From Clusia tigrina (Eukaryota > Arthropoda > Insecta > Diptera > Clusiidae): 64,000 nt of DNA. Shown here piece by piece: positions 32,234 to 41,879 of the stretch. Under the pieces are notes generated by a model that saw only the letters and a list, made by a program, of their open reading frames with translations, did not search any database and was not told the origin of the DNA. The position numbers and the translations under genes were made by a program. Where the stretch lies: NCBI GenBank assembly GCA_920105625.2, contig OV050030.1, positions 322,138,531-322,202,530 on the forward strand. The letters are read 5' to 3'. Numbering within the stretch: the stretch's first letter is position 1; each line of letters begins with the position of its first letter.

Positions 32234-32436
32234 TATTGAATAAGTTAAATTTAGTTAATTTAGTTTAAAAAATACTTATTAACTATGATGTGGTTCGGCT
32301 CGCAGTTGCAGAAGAAGAAGGGAATAAAATTTTAGGAGTACCATATATAAGAAAATTGTTAAGAAGTAATACACAATAGCTTAATTTAGAGTTACAATAT
32401 TGACAAAAATACTTCAATTAATTTACATTCTTAACA
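32234..32436 (-). repeat. 5' LTR of Copia (203 bp)
   Basis: On the minus strand it starts TGTTAAGAATG and ends TTCAATA at the primer site. The outer 67 bp are repeated at the left end of the element with about five differences, so this insertion is older than those of Gypsy-1 and Gypsy-2. Confidence 0.88.
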
Positions 32437-32970
32437 TCAACACTATCTATTGTTATTGTCTCAAAGCTTTGTTTTGAAGTGTCTGTTATTGCGAACTTTT
32501 CTTTAATGTGCGAGATTATTTTTTGGCACCTAAATGACAATTGTTTATGAAGTTGCGAATGATGTGAACTGGTCCAAGATCATAACGAATTTCGAGTGTG
32601 GATTATCATTGTATGTTCCAGATATCAGATTATCTTTTGCTAAAAAGAATTTGGAAACAAAATTTTCACTGAATCGGATTATAATTGTTTTATAATCGAA
32701 ATCGATCTGAGAGAGACGTGCTCTTTCCCAAATTTAAAGTTGATCAGACTTTACTGAGTCTGCTTGTGTCTGCTCTTTTGTGCTTTTTAACATGCCCCTT
32801 GTTATTACAAGTATCTTGCTTTTGTGATCTTCTTTTAATATTATTGCTTTGAGTGTGTCAGAGTTTATTACTATGTGAGAAAGTGCGTCTGGATTGGTGT
32901 TCAGTTTTTATTTCTTATACATTACTAGCGATACACGGCGTGCGTAGTTACTCCAAAGATAAGAACATAT
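32437..32970. other. AT-rich flank between Copia and Gypsy-4, no gene recognised
   Basis: Short random ORFs only. No known element motif, RNA gene or repeat was identified. Confidence 0.5.
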
Positions 32971-33604
32971 TGAAACGTGATTGCATATTAGTGAAACGGG
33001 ATTGCATAGGATCCCATTTAGGATCCCATCTGGAGAATGAGTGCCCCCTGTGAGTCAAGATGCGCACTATTCGAATAAAAGTTTATTCAAGAACCATCTG
33101 TCGGTAATATCAAAAAGAATATTCTAGACTTCTGTCGAAGTGGATAGAAGCTTCTAGAAACTACGAGAATAGCGTAGAAGTTTCTACCTCAACCATTCGA
33201 AGACTATAAAAGCGACAAGACTGTTCAAACTCGAATACAGTAGATCAGAGACCGTAAAAGTGTGTACATCAGGCATTTTAATCGAAGCAGCAGTATTAGC
33301 AGTATTTGTAATTTTGCAAAGTGATGAAATTCATTATTAAATAATGTGATGAAATTACTTATTAAATAAAGTGACTAATGGTGAAATGTGAAATAAAGTG
33401 CAAATAATAACTAAGTAAACATTAAGCCTAATATTAAATGTGTAAATAGCAATAATTAAATAAAGCTAATTATTTTAATTTAACCAGCGATTGTTTGATT
33501 ACTACACAATCCAGTGGTACGAGTCCGAGTACAGAGAGTTAGAGAAATTGTCAGGAGGGCAATTTTGTAACAGAGTAAATTGTCAAGAGGGCAATTTCGT
33601 AACA
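32971..33604 (+). repeat. 5' LTR of Gypsy-4
   Basis: Starts TGAAACGTGATTGC and ends TTTCGTAACA. Both ends contain small direct duplications: two GTGAAACG-GATTGCATA units and two GGATCCCAT units at the start, and two TTGTCA-GAGGGCAATTT units at the end. Heat-shock elements and a TATAAAA box (33205-33211) lie in the middle. AATAAAG signals lie downstream near 33365. Confidence 0.93.
33121..33211 (+). promoter_or_regulatory. heat-shock element cluster plus TATA box in the 5' LTR
   Basis: Three contiguous inverted 5-bp units, AGAAG CTTCT AGAAA, lie at 33146-33160, and two more, AGAAG TTTCT, at 33176-33185. Other GAA/TTC units lie from 33122. This is the nGAAnnTTCn heat-shock factor site. TATAAAA follows 20 bp after the last unit. 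The arrangement is that of insect Hsp promoters; inducibility is inferred. Confidence 0.78.
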
Positions 33605-33606
33605 AT

Positions 33607-33624
33607 TGGTGTCAGAAGTGGGAT
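33607..33624 (+). promoter_or_regulatory. primer-binding site of Gypsy-4 (tRNA-Leu type)
   Basis: TGGTGTCAGAAGTGGGAT lies two bases after the LTR. It is complementary to the 3' end CCCACTTCTGACACCA, as in insect tRNA-Leu. Confidence 0.82.
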
Positions 33625-33643
33625 TGTGTATCTGTAATAAACA

Positions 33644-34990
33644 ATGGATAAATTTGAAAAACTGAGATTGGAGCAGCTCAAGAAGGAGCTTGAGCGTTTA
33701 AATTTGCAAACACAAGGGCTTAAAGCGGAGCTAGAGGTGCGATTAAGAAGGGCTTTAGAGGAGCAGGGTATAGACGTCGATGAGCATGAATTCCAATGTG
33801 AAGAGCCAACGACATCTTGATACGAAGAAACACCGCAAGAAACTAACACGGGTAACTTTGACATGAGTGCACTTATCGGGCTAATACAGATGCAGTTACA
33901 ACAAAATTCTCAAGCAGCTGAAGAGAGGATCCAGCAGCAGTTACAAAAAAACGCTCTAGCAGCCGAAGAGAGGATGCAGCAGCGAGATGAAAACATGCAG
34001 CAGCGAGATGAAAAGATGCAGCAACAATTACAACAAAATGCTCAAGCTGTCAAAGAACAGTTACAGCAGAGTGAAACTAGACTTGCTCAACTAGCGGAAC
34101 AGAACTCACAGCAAATGAAAGAAATGTCCGATATGGTAGACAGGAAGGTTGGTGAAATTGAGATACGGCAGGAATCGTTCGAAAAATCTGTAGAACAAAA
34201 ATTCATTGCGCACGAGCAGAAGCAGAACGAATTAGAGCAAAGAATTCACCTACTACAGGAAGGTGCATTGCCTGTGCCAGCTTTATCCTCAATAAAACTG
34301 AAGCCTCCTAGCTATGATGGAACCACAACATTTAGCGTCTTCAGAATGCAGTTTGAGACTACCGCTAGCACAAATGGTTGGAGTGCTCGCGCAAAAGTGG
34401 CTGCATTAACAGTTTCGTTGAAAGGTGCTGCCGCTGATGTGCTGCAAACTATCTCAGAAAGTGAGCGAGACTGCTATGAAAGCTTGATGAATGCCGTTCA
34501 GCGCAAGTATGGTAGTGAACACCGGAAGCAGATGTACCAAGTAGAGCTACGAACACGGGTACAAAAGAGTGGTGAGTCTCTACAACAGTTTGCGGCGGAA
34601 GTGGAACGGTTAGCTCATCTTGCATATCCAGGAGAGATCACTGAGAGGTGCATGATGGACACCTTCGTATATGGGATTCGCGATGCGGAGATAAAGCGTT
34701 CTGCAATAACTAATCCGAAAGCTACATATATGGAGACAGTAGCTAGCGCTTTAACTTCTGAGACAGCAGCCTTGGTGTGCCAGCCAGTATACAGAGCCCG
34801 TCAGGTACAAGTCGAAAGTGGCCAAAGTTTCACGGGCAAATGCTTCACCTGCGGAGAGGTCGGACACATGGCCCGTAATTGCCAATCGAGACGGAAACGT
34901 TCTAGATCACGCTCACCGGTAAGACCTCCAAAGCAAGTCAGATTCCAAAGTAGGGAGTCAGAAAATGTTGAAAAGCCGTCGACAAACTAG
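33644..34990 (+). pseudogene. gag: Gypsy-4 gag with N-terminal SAP-like domain; one in-frame stop
   Basis: An ATG 20 bp after the primer site starts MDKFEKLRLEQLKKEL. The first 40 residues have the SAP pattern (Leu-rich helix, QTQGLKAELEVRLRRALEE), a DNA-binding fold rarely expected in gag. A TGA interrupts the frame at 33818-33820; the same frame continues to the end. Next come a Gln-rich coiled coil (residues about 75-190), the retrotransposon gag domain (SYDGTTTFSVFRMQFET, then RVQKSGESLQQFAAEVERLA) and the knuckle CFTCGEVGHMARNC near 34840. An Arg/Ser-rich tail ends the protein. The downstream ATG at 33863 could give a shorter product. Confidence 0.88.
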
Positions 34991-35058
34991 ATGGAGTCAG
35001 TCTCGAGGGGCTTGATCTGACTCCCACAACATGTAGCCCCAGAATCTTCGTTTCTCAG

Positions 35059-36396
35059 ATGGCACGGAAAATCAACAGCGTAACTGTCGACAGCGTAGTA
35101 AATGGAAGAAAAATCGTGGTAACATTGGATACGGGTGCATCACATTCCATAATTAGAAGGGATCTCGTTCGGGGAATCGAGCCGCTTCAGGGAATAAGAT
35201 TGCGTACGGCAACTGGAGATGATGCACCGGTACTGGGAAAAGTTACATGGAATATAACTATCGGCACCACAACAGTGACGCACGAGTTTATAGTTGCGGA
35301 TATTGTGGACGAATTAATCTTTGGTGTGGATTTTGTGATTCGGAATGGATTCACCCTAGATTTGAAATGCCGAATGTTGAAGTATGCGAACACCGAAATA
35401 CCGTTATTCGTTGGTGAGGATAAGTATGGAGGTATCCGACAAGCCATTGTATCGCGGCGGACAAAAATCCCAGCAAAGTCAGAAGCAGTCATATGGGCCA
35501 AAATAGACGGAGATGTGGAGAAGAACAAGTTGTGGGTTGTGGAGACTGATGAAAAATTCGCACTGGATGACATCATAATTGGAAAAACCCTTGTAGAAGA
35601 ACAGCAGAACAGAATAGTGCCAGTAAGAGTGATCAATCTTGCAAATTCCGCTAAAACCATAGAGAAAGGACAGATAATTGGAAATTGCCGGGCAATTTCG
35701 GCAATTGTAAACTGTGAAAGCCAGCCGCGAGACACAAAAATGATACCAGCTGATAAAAAGGTACTCGACGATCTCACGAAAGAATGGAGCAAAGACTTAT
35801 CCACAGAGCAGAGGAAGACTGCCAGCCAACTTTTGGCAAGACATTGGTCAGTATTTGCTGAAAAGGGTAAAAACGAAGGCAGAACAAAGATGGTGAAACA
35901 CACAATCAACACTGGTGATGCAAAACCCATTCGTCAAGCGTCAAGAAGAGTACCTCTGGCAAAGAGAGAAGAGGTGAATGTATTGCTGAAGGAAATGCAT
36001 CAGAACAACGTAATAGAGCTATCAGCGAGCCCCTGGAGTTCTTCAGTGGTATTAGTCAAGAAGAAGGATGGCTCCACACGTTTCTGCGTAGATTATCGTA
36101 AACTAAATGAGGTAACGAAGAAAGATAGTTATCCATTACCTCGAATCGACGATACGTTAGACACACTTTCTGGTTCAAATTGGTTCTCAACGCTGGATTT
36201 ACAAAGCGGATATTGGCAAGTGGCAGTAGACGAACAAGACAAGGAAAAGACAGCATTCAGCGCCGGTGATGGAATATGGCAATTTTTGGTGATGCCATTC
36301 GGACTGTGTAATGCTCCAGCTACATTTGAACGACTAATGGAACATGTGCTAAAGGGTCTCCACTGGAAAACGTGTCTGGTGGGTGTACCTAGATGA
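35059..36396 (+). pseudogene. pol: Gypsy-4 protease and RT N-terminal half
   Basis: The frame is in the -1 register relative to gag, as is common for pol. Protease: VVTLDTGASHSIIRRDL (near residue 20) with IFGVDFVI as second motif; the active site is intact. RT: SPWSSSVVLVKKKDGSTRFC, DYRKLNEVTKKDSYPLPRID, FSTLDLQSGYWQVAVDE and FLVMPFGLCNAPATFERLME. At 36378-36386 the reading frame is shifted by a 4-bp duplication (GGTG) just before the polymerase box, so this frame ends in an unrelated tail. The start ATG at 35059 may be an internal Met of a frameshift product. Confidence 0.9.
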
Positions 36397-37140
36397 CATC
36401 ATCGTTATGGGAAAGGACTTCGAGGACCACTTGAAGAATTTGGAAGAAGTATTGATGCGATTAGGAGCTTCAGGGTTGAAGCTGAGCGCAAAGAAAGGCT
36501 CGTTCTTCAAGAAAGAAGTCAAGTACCTTGGACATAAAGTCACACCTGAAGGAGTACACACAGATCCAGATACGATAGACTCAGTAAGGGAGTGGCCAAG
36601 ACCAACTAGTTTGCATGAGCTACGCAGCTTCTTGGGTCTTTGCACCTATTACAGACGCTTTGTTCCAGGCTTTGCAGACGTGGCTGGTAGTCTGCATGCA
36701 TTAACGAGGAAAAATTGTCCTTTTGAGTGGAAAAGCGAACAGGAGAAGGCATTCAATAGATTGAAAGAGCTATTGTGTACAGCTCCGATCCTTGCGTATC
36801 CAATACCTGGCGAAAAATTTATTTTGGATACAGATGCAAGTGGATTCGGGATTGGAGGTGTCCTGTCGCAAGTTATTGACGGACATGAAAGAGTAATAGC
36901 CTACTTCAGCAAGATCTTATCAAAGCCAGAGCGAAATTACTTTGTAACACGGAGAGAACTTTTGGCGGTTATGCAGTGCGTGAAGTACTTTAACAAGTAC
37001 TTGTATGGACAAAAGTTCTTGTTGAGAACGGATCACGCTGCTCTCCGCTGGCTATTACAGGTCAAAAATCCCGAAGGTCAGGTACGATTTCACAATAGAA
37101 CATCGCAGAGGCGGAAGCCACGGGAATGCTGATGCACTAT
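36383..37140 (+). pseudogene. pol: Gypsy-4 RT C-terminal half and RNase H
   Basis: After the frame change the sequence continues with YLDDIIVMGKDFEDHLKNLE, KYLGHKVTPEGVHTDPDTID and LRSFLGLCTYYRRFVPGFAD. RNase H has FILDTDASGFGIGGVLSQV, ERNYFVTRRELLAVMQCVKY and LRTDHAALRWLL. Near 37082 a deletion of several dozen bases removes part of the RNase H end, after which the HGNADALSRR end-block is read in another frame (37100-37145). Confidence 0.9.
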
Positions 37141-37419
37141 CACGACGTCCTTGCAGTATGGAGTAGTCGATGTGAGCTTAATGGCTGTTTTACCAGACGA
37201 TGAATGGACAGCGGAAAAGATAAAAGAAGAACAACGAAATGACCCAGATTAGGCAAAAATCGTATCAAGTAAGAATGAAGGAAAACGGCCGATTGGAACG
37301 AAATCTCGACTGAAAGTCGCATAACTAAAGCATATTGGGCTCAATGGAATAGCTTAAAGCTGCAAGATGGATGCCTATTCCGCCTGTGTGAGAGCGAAGA
37401 TGGAAAAACCACGAAGAAC

Positions 37420-38535
37420 TTGATTGTGGTACCCAAGGCAAGAATAAGCGAAATTCTCAAGGAATACCATAGTGGGCCAAGCGGAGGGCATTTGGGAATA
37501 ACAAAAACAGTCGAGAAAATTAAAACACGATTTTATTGGGTTGGTTGCCAGCAATCGGTAGTTGACTGGATTAGTGCTTGTGAAAAGTGTACAGCTGCCA
37601 AGGGACCGAGCCGTCGCAGTCAGGGGAAGATGCATTTATACAACGTGGGAGCGCCATTTGAGCGTATTGCAATGGACATAGCAGGTCCGTTTCCAATTAG
37701 TGATTCCGGCAACAAATATGTTCTCGTCGTAATAGACTATTTTAGTAAATGGCCAGAAGTATACCCCATTCCCGATCAAGAAGCTAAGACCGTTGCAGGT
37801 GCATTTATCAATAATTGGGTCTGCAGATTCGGAGCTCCCCTCGAGTTGCACTCGGATCAAGGCAGAAATTTCGAGTCAACAATATTCAGGGAAATGAGTG
37901 AATTGATGGGCATACGCAAAACTCGTACAACCCCTTTGCACCCACAATCCGATGGAATGGTTGAAAGATTTAATCGTACGCTTGAGGAACACCTAAGGAA
38001 AGTCGTGGACAGAATCCAGAAAGATTGGGACCAACACATACCCCTCTTCTTAATGGCATACCGATCGGCAACTCACGATACAACATCTACAACACCAGCT
38101 AAGGCTATTTTCGGTTGTGACATAAGATTGCCTGCAGATCTGAAATTCGGTGCCTACTCATCTACGGAAGTTTCATGTAGCAGTTATGTAGCTGACAAAC
38201 GAAGACAGCTGAATGAAATTCATGGAACCATCAGAAAGCGCACACAACTGATGAGTGATAAAATGAAAGCCAGATATGATCTACGAGCAAACTCCAAGGG
38301 ATTTCAGGAAGGGCAGCTAGTTATGCTTCATAATCCGCAAAGGAAAAAGGGGTTATCGCCAAAACTGCAAACACACTGGGAAGGCCCTTATAAGGTGATA
38401 AAGCGGCTCAACGATGTAGTATACCGCATCCAGTTGGCGAGAAAAGCCAGGAGCAAAATGAAAGTCGTTCATTTGGAGAGGTTATCTCCTTATAAAGGTT
38501 GCAGTACTATCCTTGTTCGGGACGAACAAGATTAA
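37420..38535 (+). CDS. pol: Gypsy-4 integrase
   Basis: The frame holds the zinc domain (HSGPSGGHLG, then CEKCTAAK) and the core with D in FERIAMDIAGPFP, D in LELHSDQGRNFES and E in SDGMVERFNRTLEEHL. A C-terminal GPY/F-like region follows (KKGLSPKLQTHWEGPYKVI) and ends in VVHLERLSPY. All catalytic residues are visible. Upstream, 37146-37419 is broken by stops, so the integrase frame is isolated from the rest of pol. No env follows; the frame ends 12 bp before the LTR at a purine-rich GCGGAGGGCAG tract. Confidence 0.9.
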   Translation: MIVVPKARISEILKEYHSGPSGGHLGITKTVEKIKTRFYWVGCQQSVVDWISACEKCTAAKGPSRRSQGKMHLYNVGAPFERIAMDIAGPFPISDSGNKYVLVVIDYFSKWPEVYPIPDQEAKTVAGAFINNWVCRFGAPLELHSDQGRNFESTIFREMSELMGIRKTRTTPLHPQSDGMVERFNRTLEEHLRKVVDRIQKDWDQHIPLFLMAYRSATHDTTSTTPAKAIFGCDIRLPADLKFGAYSSTEVSCSSYVADKRRQLNEIHGTIRKRTQLMSDKMKARYDLRANSKGFQEGQLVMLHNPQRKKGLSPKLQTHWEGPYKVIKRLNDVVYRIQLARKARSKMKVVHLERLSPYKGCSTILVRDEQD

Positions 38536-38546
38536 GCGGAGGGCAG

Positions 38547-39177
38547 TGAAACGTGATTGCATATCAGTGAAACGGGATTGCATAGGATCCCATTTAGGAT
38601 CCCATCTGGAGAATGAGTGCCCCCTGTGAGTCAAGATGCGAACTATTCGTATAAAAGTTTATTCAAGAACCATCTGTCGGTAATATCAAAAAGAACATTC
38701 TAGACTTCTGTCGAAGAGGATAGAAGCTTCTAGAAACTTCGAGAATAGCGTAGAAGTTTCTACCTCAACCATTCGAAAACTATAAAAGCGACAAGACTGT
38801 TCAAACTCGAATACAGTAGATCAGAGACCGTAAAAGTGTGTACATCAGGCATTTTAATCGAAGCAGCAGTATTAGCAGTATTTGTAATTTTGCAAAGTGA
38901 TGAAATTCATTATTAAATAAAGTGATGAAATTACTTATTAAATAAAGTGACTAATGGTTTGTGAAATAAAGTGCAAATAATAACTAAGTAAACTTTAAGC
39001 CTAATAATAAATGTGTAAATTGCAATAATTAAATAAAGCTAATTATTTTAATTTAACCAGCGATTGTTTGATTACTACACAATCCAGTGGTACGAGTCCG
39101 AGTACAGAGAGTTAGAGAAATTGTCAGGAGGGCAATTTTGTAACAGAGTAAATTGCCAAGAGGGCAATTTCGTAACA
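38547..39177 (+). repeat. 3' LTR of Gypsy-4
   Basis: It is about 98 percent like the 5' LTR by eye (about a dozen differences, one small indel near 38958). It follows the polypurine tract GCGGAGGGCAG and is followed by the ATAT target duplication. Confidence 0.93.
38722..38787 (+). promoter_or_regulatory. perfect five-unit heat-shock element and TATA box in the 3' LTR
   Basis: Five contiguous alternating units, AGAAG CTTCT AGAAA CTTCG AGAAT (38722-38746), match the heat-shock element without a mismatch. A further GAAGTTTC lies downstream and TATAAAA at 38781-38787. Compared with the 5' LTR, one unit is intact here that is mutated there. This copy could drive transcription into the right flank. 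Confidence 0.8.
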
Positions 39178-39239
39178 ATATATATTTAGGGGTGTGCAAT
39201 TGATATGTGTTATTTTATCTTAATGTTAATGGAAAAAAA

Positions 39240-40890
39240 ATGTCTAGCAGTTTACTACTATAGACGAAAGAGGGGCCACAATCCGGATCAAGCCCAAATA
39301 TTTTCATATCAATCTAATCTGCGCCTGTGCTCCGAAGGACGTGAAAGATCCAGTGACCAAGGATACCTTCTGTGATCGCCTTGAAGAAGCTTACGACCGC
39401 TGGCCCCGCCACGATGTAATAATCGTGCTTGGCGACTTTAACGCTAAGGTGGGTAAAGAGGGAGTCATTAGCCCAACGGTCGGAATTTTCAGCTAGCACA
39501 GCGAATCATCCGACAACAGATTGAGGCTGATTGATTTCGCAGCGGCCTGGAACATGGTGGTCAGTAGCACTAGGTTCAAGCATTTCGAAATCCACAAAGC
39601 CACCAGCAGTGCGGCAAAAAATGTTCGTTCAAGTGCACCGAGAAAATTTGACGTCCAGAAGCTGCAGTCACAACGGAGAGCCAATGACTTCGCAACCCTA
39701 GTGTACTTGAAGATACTCCCCCTCAACTTGATGGTATGTGTGCGCACATTAGACGCATTTTTCCGACACCATGCGCACAGCTGCTGAAGATGTGGTTGGC
39801 TACCACCGACCAAAATAGAACAGCTTGTATAACGAAGAGTGTTGCAACACTGCTGCAGAGAGCAATGAACTATGTGTTACGCGAGCTGCCAAGGAGCGAT
39901 ACAGAGAGAAGAGGAAAACGTAAGAAACATATTTTTCGATGTAATAAACGAGAAGCGGAACTAAGAGAGTGCGAGGAGATCGAGATGTTTGGCAGCAGGA
40001 ATATGGCTCGAAAATTTTTTCAAAAAGTGAAGTGCCAAGCGAAAGGTTTCAAGACGAGCCAATTCCTGTAAAGACGAAAAAGGAAATCTGGTAACAGACG
40101 TCCACAGTAGACCCAGGTTATGCCGAGAACACTTCGCAAAACTGCTTAATGGCGACAGCAATGACGCTAACGATGAGGCTGAATACGAGCAACCGGTTGC
40201 TGATGATGAAATCGAAATACCGCTACCCGATTATATTGAAGTCTTAACAGCCATTAGGCGACTGTAAAACAACAAGTCTGCTGGAGCCGATAGATTATCG
40301 GCGGAGCTGTTTAAGGCTGCGGGCGAAGAGCTTGCGAAGCGTGTGCATCAGCTTCTGTGCAGAATATGGTCGGAAGAATGCATGCCCAGCAACTGGAACC
40401 TGAGTGTGCTCTACCCAGTCTACAAGAAGGGTGATCCTGCGATGTGCAGTAACTACCATGAAATTAGTCTTCTTAACATCGCATACAAAATCCTATCTGA
40501 CGTACTCTGCGAAAGAGTGCAACCAATCGTTAACGAGCTGATTGGACCAAATCTTCGTAACATCTTGGAAAAGACACTTGAGAAACAAATTGACACCCAC
40601 CGTCTTTTTGTCGATTTCAAGGTCGCTTTTGATAGTATGATAAGGAGCCAACTATACGCCGCTATATCTGAATTTGACGTCCCTGCAAAGCAAATCAGGC
40701 TAAGCAGGATTACGCTAAACGCAGCTCAGTGAAAATTGGAAAAGAGCTCTCCGTCCCTTTTGACAAGAAGCGAGGCTTCAGACAGGGTGACGCCCTGTCG
40801 TGTGACTTCTTCAACCTAATGCTGGAAATAGCACTATCTTTAATAAGAGTGTGATGCTTTTTGGCGTATGTTGATGATGTCAAATGTCAT
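39240..40890 (+). mobile_element. decayed RTE-type LINE fragment
   Basis: Pieces of endonuclease and RT lie in order on the plus strand. Endonuclease: CDRLEEAYDRWPRHDVIIV, LGDFNAKVGKEG and HKATSSA. RT: KSAGADRLSAELFKAAGEEL, MPSNWNLSVLYPVYKKGDP, SYHEISLLNIAYKIL-like, LFVDFKVAFDSM, GFRQGDALSCDFFNL and a YVDDV box near 40868. The PVYKKGDP and EKQIDTH-type blocks are typical of RTE-related elements in flies. Stops and gaps interrupt it (for example near 39495 and 40266), and both ends are missing. Confidence 0.82.
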
Positions 40891-41036
40891 TAACCCCAGC
40901 ACAATTAATTGCAATGTCGAAAGAGATATGTAGTGAAAACCACACAGCAAACCACAAATGCTGTATGATTTACAAATCACTACAAATACAGAAAATTACG
41001 TAAAAACGAAATCACCAAAAATCAGTAGAACCATCT

Positions 41037-41879
41037 GTGAATTTACCCACAGTGCAAATAAATAAAACCTATACACCTGAAATGTCATATGATAAAGTAG
41101 CAGCTATTGATACAGCACCAGACTTAGCACAAAACTTTAACGCAGCAATAAACATTATGACACCAACACAGCATAACGACGATCTATCAAATTTAAAAAT
41201 AATGATGAAACAATTGAAAACCCAAATCACAAGTCTGATGAACACTGCTTGTATGGAAAACTAGATGGTTTCCAGAAGTAAAATAACTTTTGCTAATTGG
41301 AACGCCAATGAACTATCGCGCCACTTACTAGAACGTAAAACTTTCGTGTGCGACAATTCAATTGATATTATGCTAATATCTGAAACGAATGCTACTGATA
41401 GAAGCTATAATAAAATACCAAACTATAACATTTATTTTACAAATCACAACAATTATCATAAAGAAATCCATTAAATATCTAGGACTAGAAGGATATAAAA
41501 CACATCACATTCAAGCAACCTCAAGAGATAAGTGACTTGAAATGACCAATTACCGTGACAGCTGTGTACGTACTGTCCACTCAAACTTAATAATACATAG
41601 ACTATTTAAAATCATTTTGAAGCCGCTACATTTTTGGAGGAGACTCCAACATGGGGCTCAGGACTGACACCCGTGAAAGGCTGCCAAATACTAGACGCCA
41701 TAAAAGAAAATAGTTGTCACTTTATTAGTACGGGTAAGCCAACTTACTGGTCAGCAGACAACGAAAAATTACCTAGCAGCATCGTCAAAGCAGCAATTCA
41801 ATCAACCCATCTCAAATTATTACTATCCCATTTCACATTAAGCATAGAATATGAAAAAAGGCAATATGAGAATTGTTGA
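41037..41879 (+). pseudogene. Jockey-1 ORF1 end and ORF2 endonuclease
   Basis: ORF1 ends in a helical segment (LSNLKIMMKQLKTQITSL) at a TAG, followed immediately by ATG of ORF2 (41265). ORF2 starts with ITFANWNANELSRHLLERKTF and IDIMLISETNATDRS, the conserved beginning of Jockey endonucleases. The frame is lost near 41474. The later endonuclease part (STGKPTYWSADNEKLPSSIV) is found at 41730-41795. The close stop/start arrangement of the two ORFs is the usual Jockey layout. Confidence 0.8.

Larger units (their letters stand above)
20095..32436 (-). mobile_element. Copia element (Ty1/copia) carrying nested insertions
   Basis: Copia LTR sequence is present at both ends (67 bp left, complete 203 bp right). 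The internal coding is colinear on the minus strand: gag at 32071-31721, 27179-26885 and 23510 downwards, then protease, integrase, RT and RNase H to about 20530. The gag gene is interrupted twice, by Gypsy-3 and LINE-A, each with target duplications made of Copia sequence. A SINE lies in the 3' untranslated part. Removing these insertions leaves about 4.3 kb, close to the 5 kb usual for copia. The gene is full of stops. Confidence 0.9.
32971..39177 (+). mobile_element. Gypsy-4: Ty3/gypsy element with heat-shock-type LTR promoter
   Basis: Two LTRs of 634 and 631 bp, differing at about a dozen sites, flank a tRNA-Leu-type primer site, gag with a SAP-like domain and zinc knuckle, protease, RT, RNase H and integrase on the plus strand. 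A perfect ATAT target duplication lies at 32967-32970 and 39178-39181. No env is present. Defects: a stop in gag, a 4-bp duplication at the polymerase box, a deletion after RNase H and a broken stretch before integrase. Confidence 0.95.

Noticed and set aside
35187..35930. 247-codon minus-strand ORF
   Set aside because: Antisense shadow of the Gypsy-4 protease/RT region.
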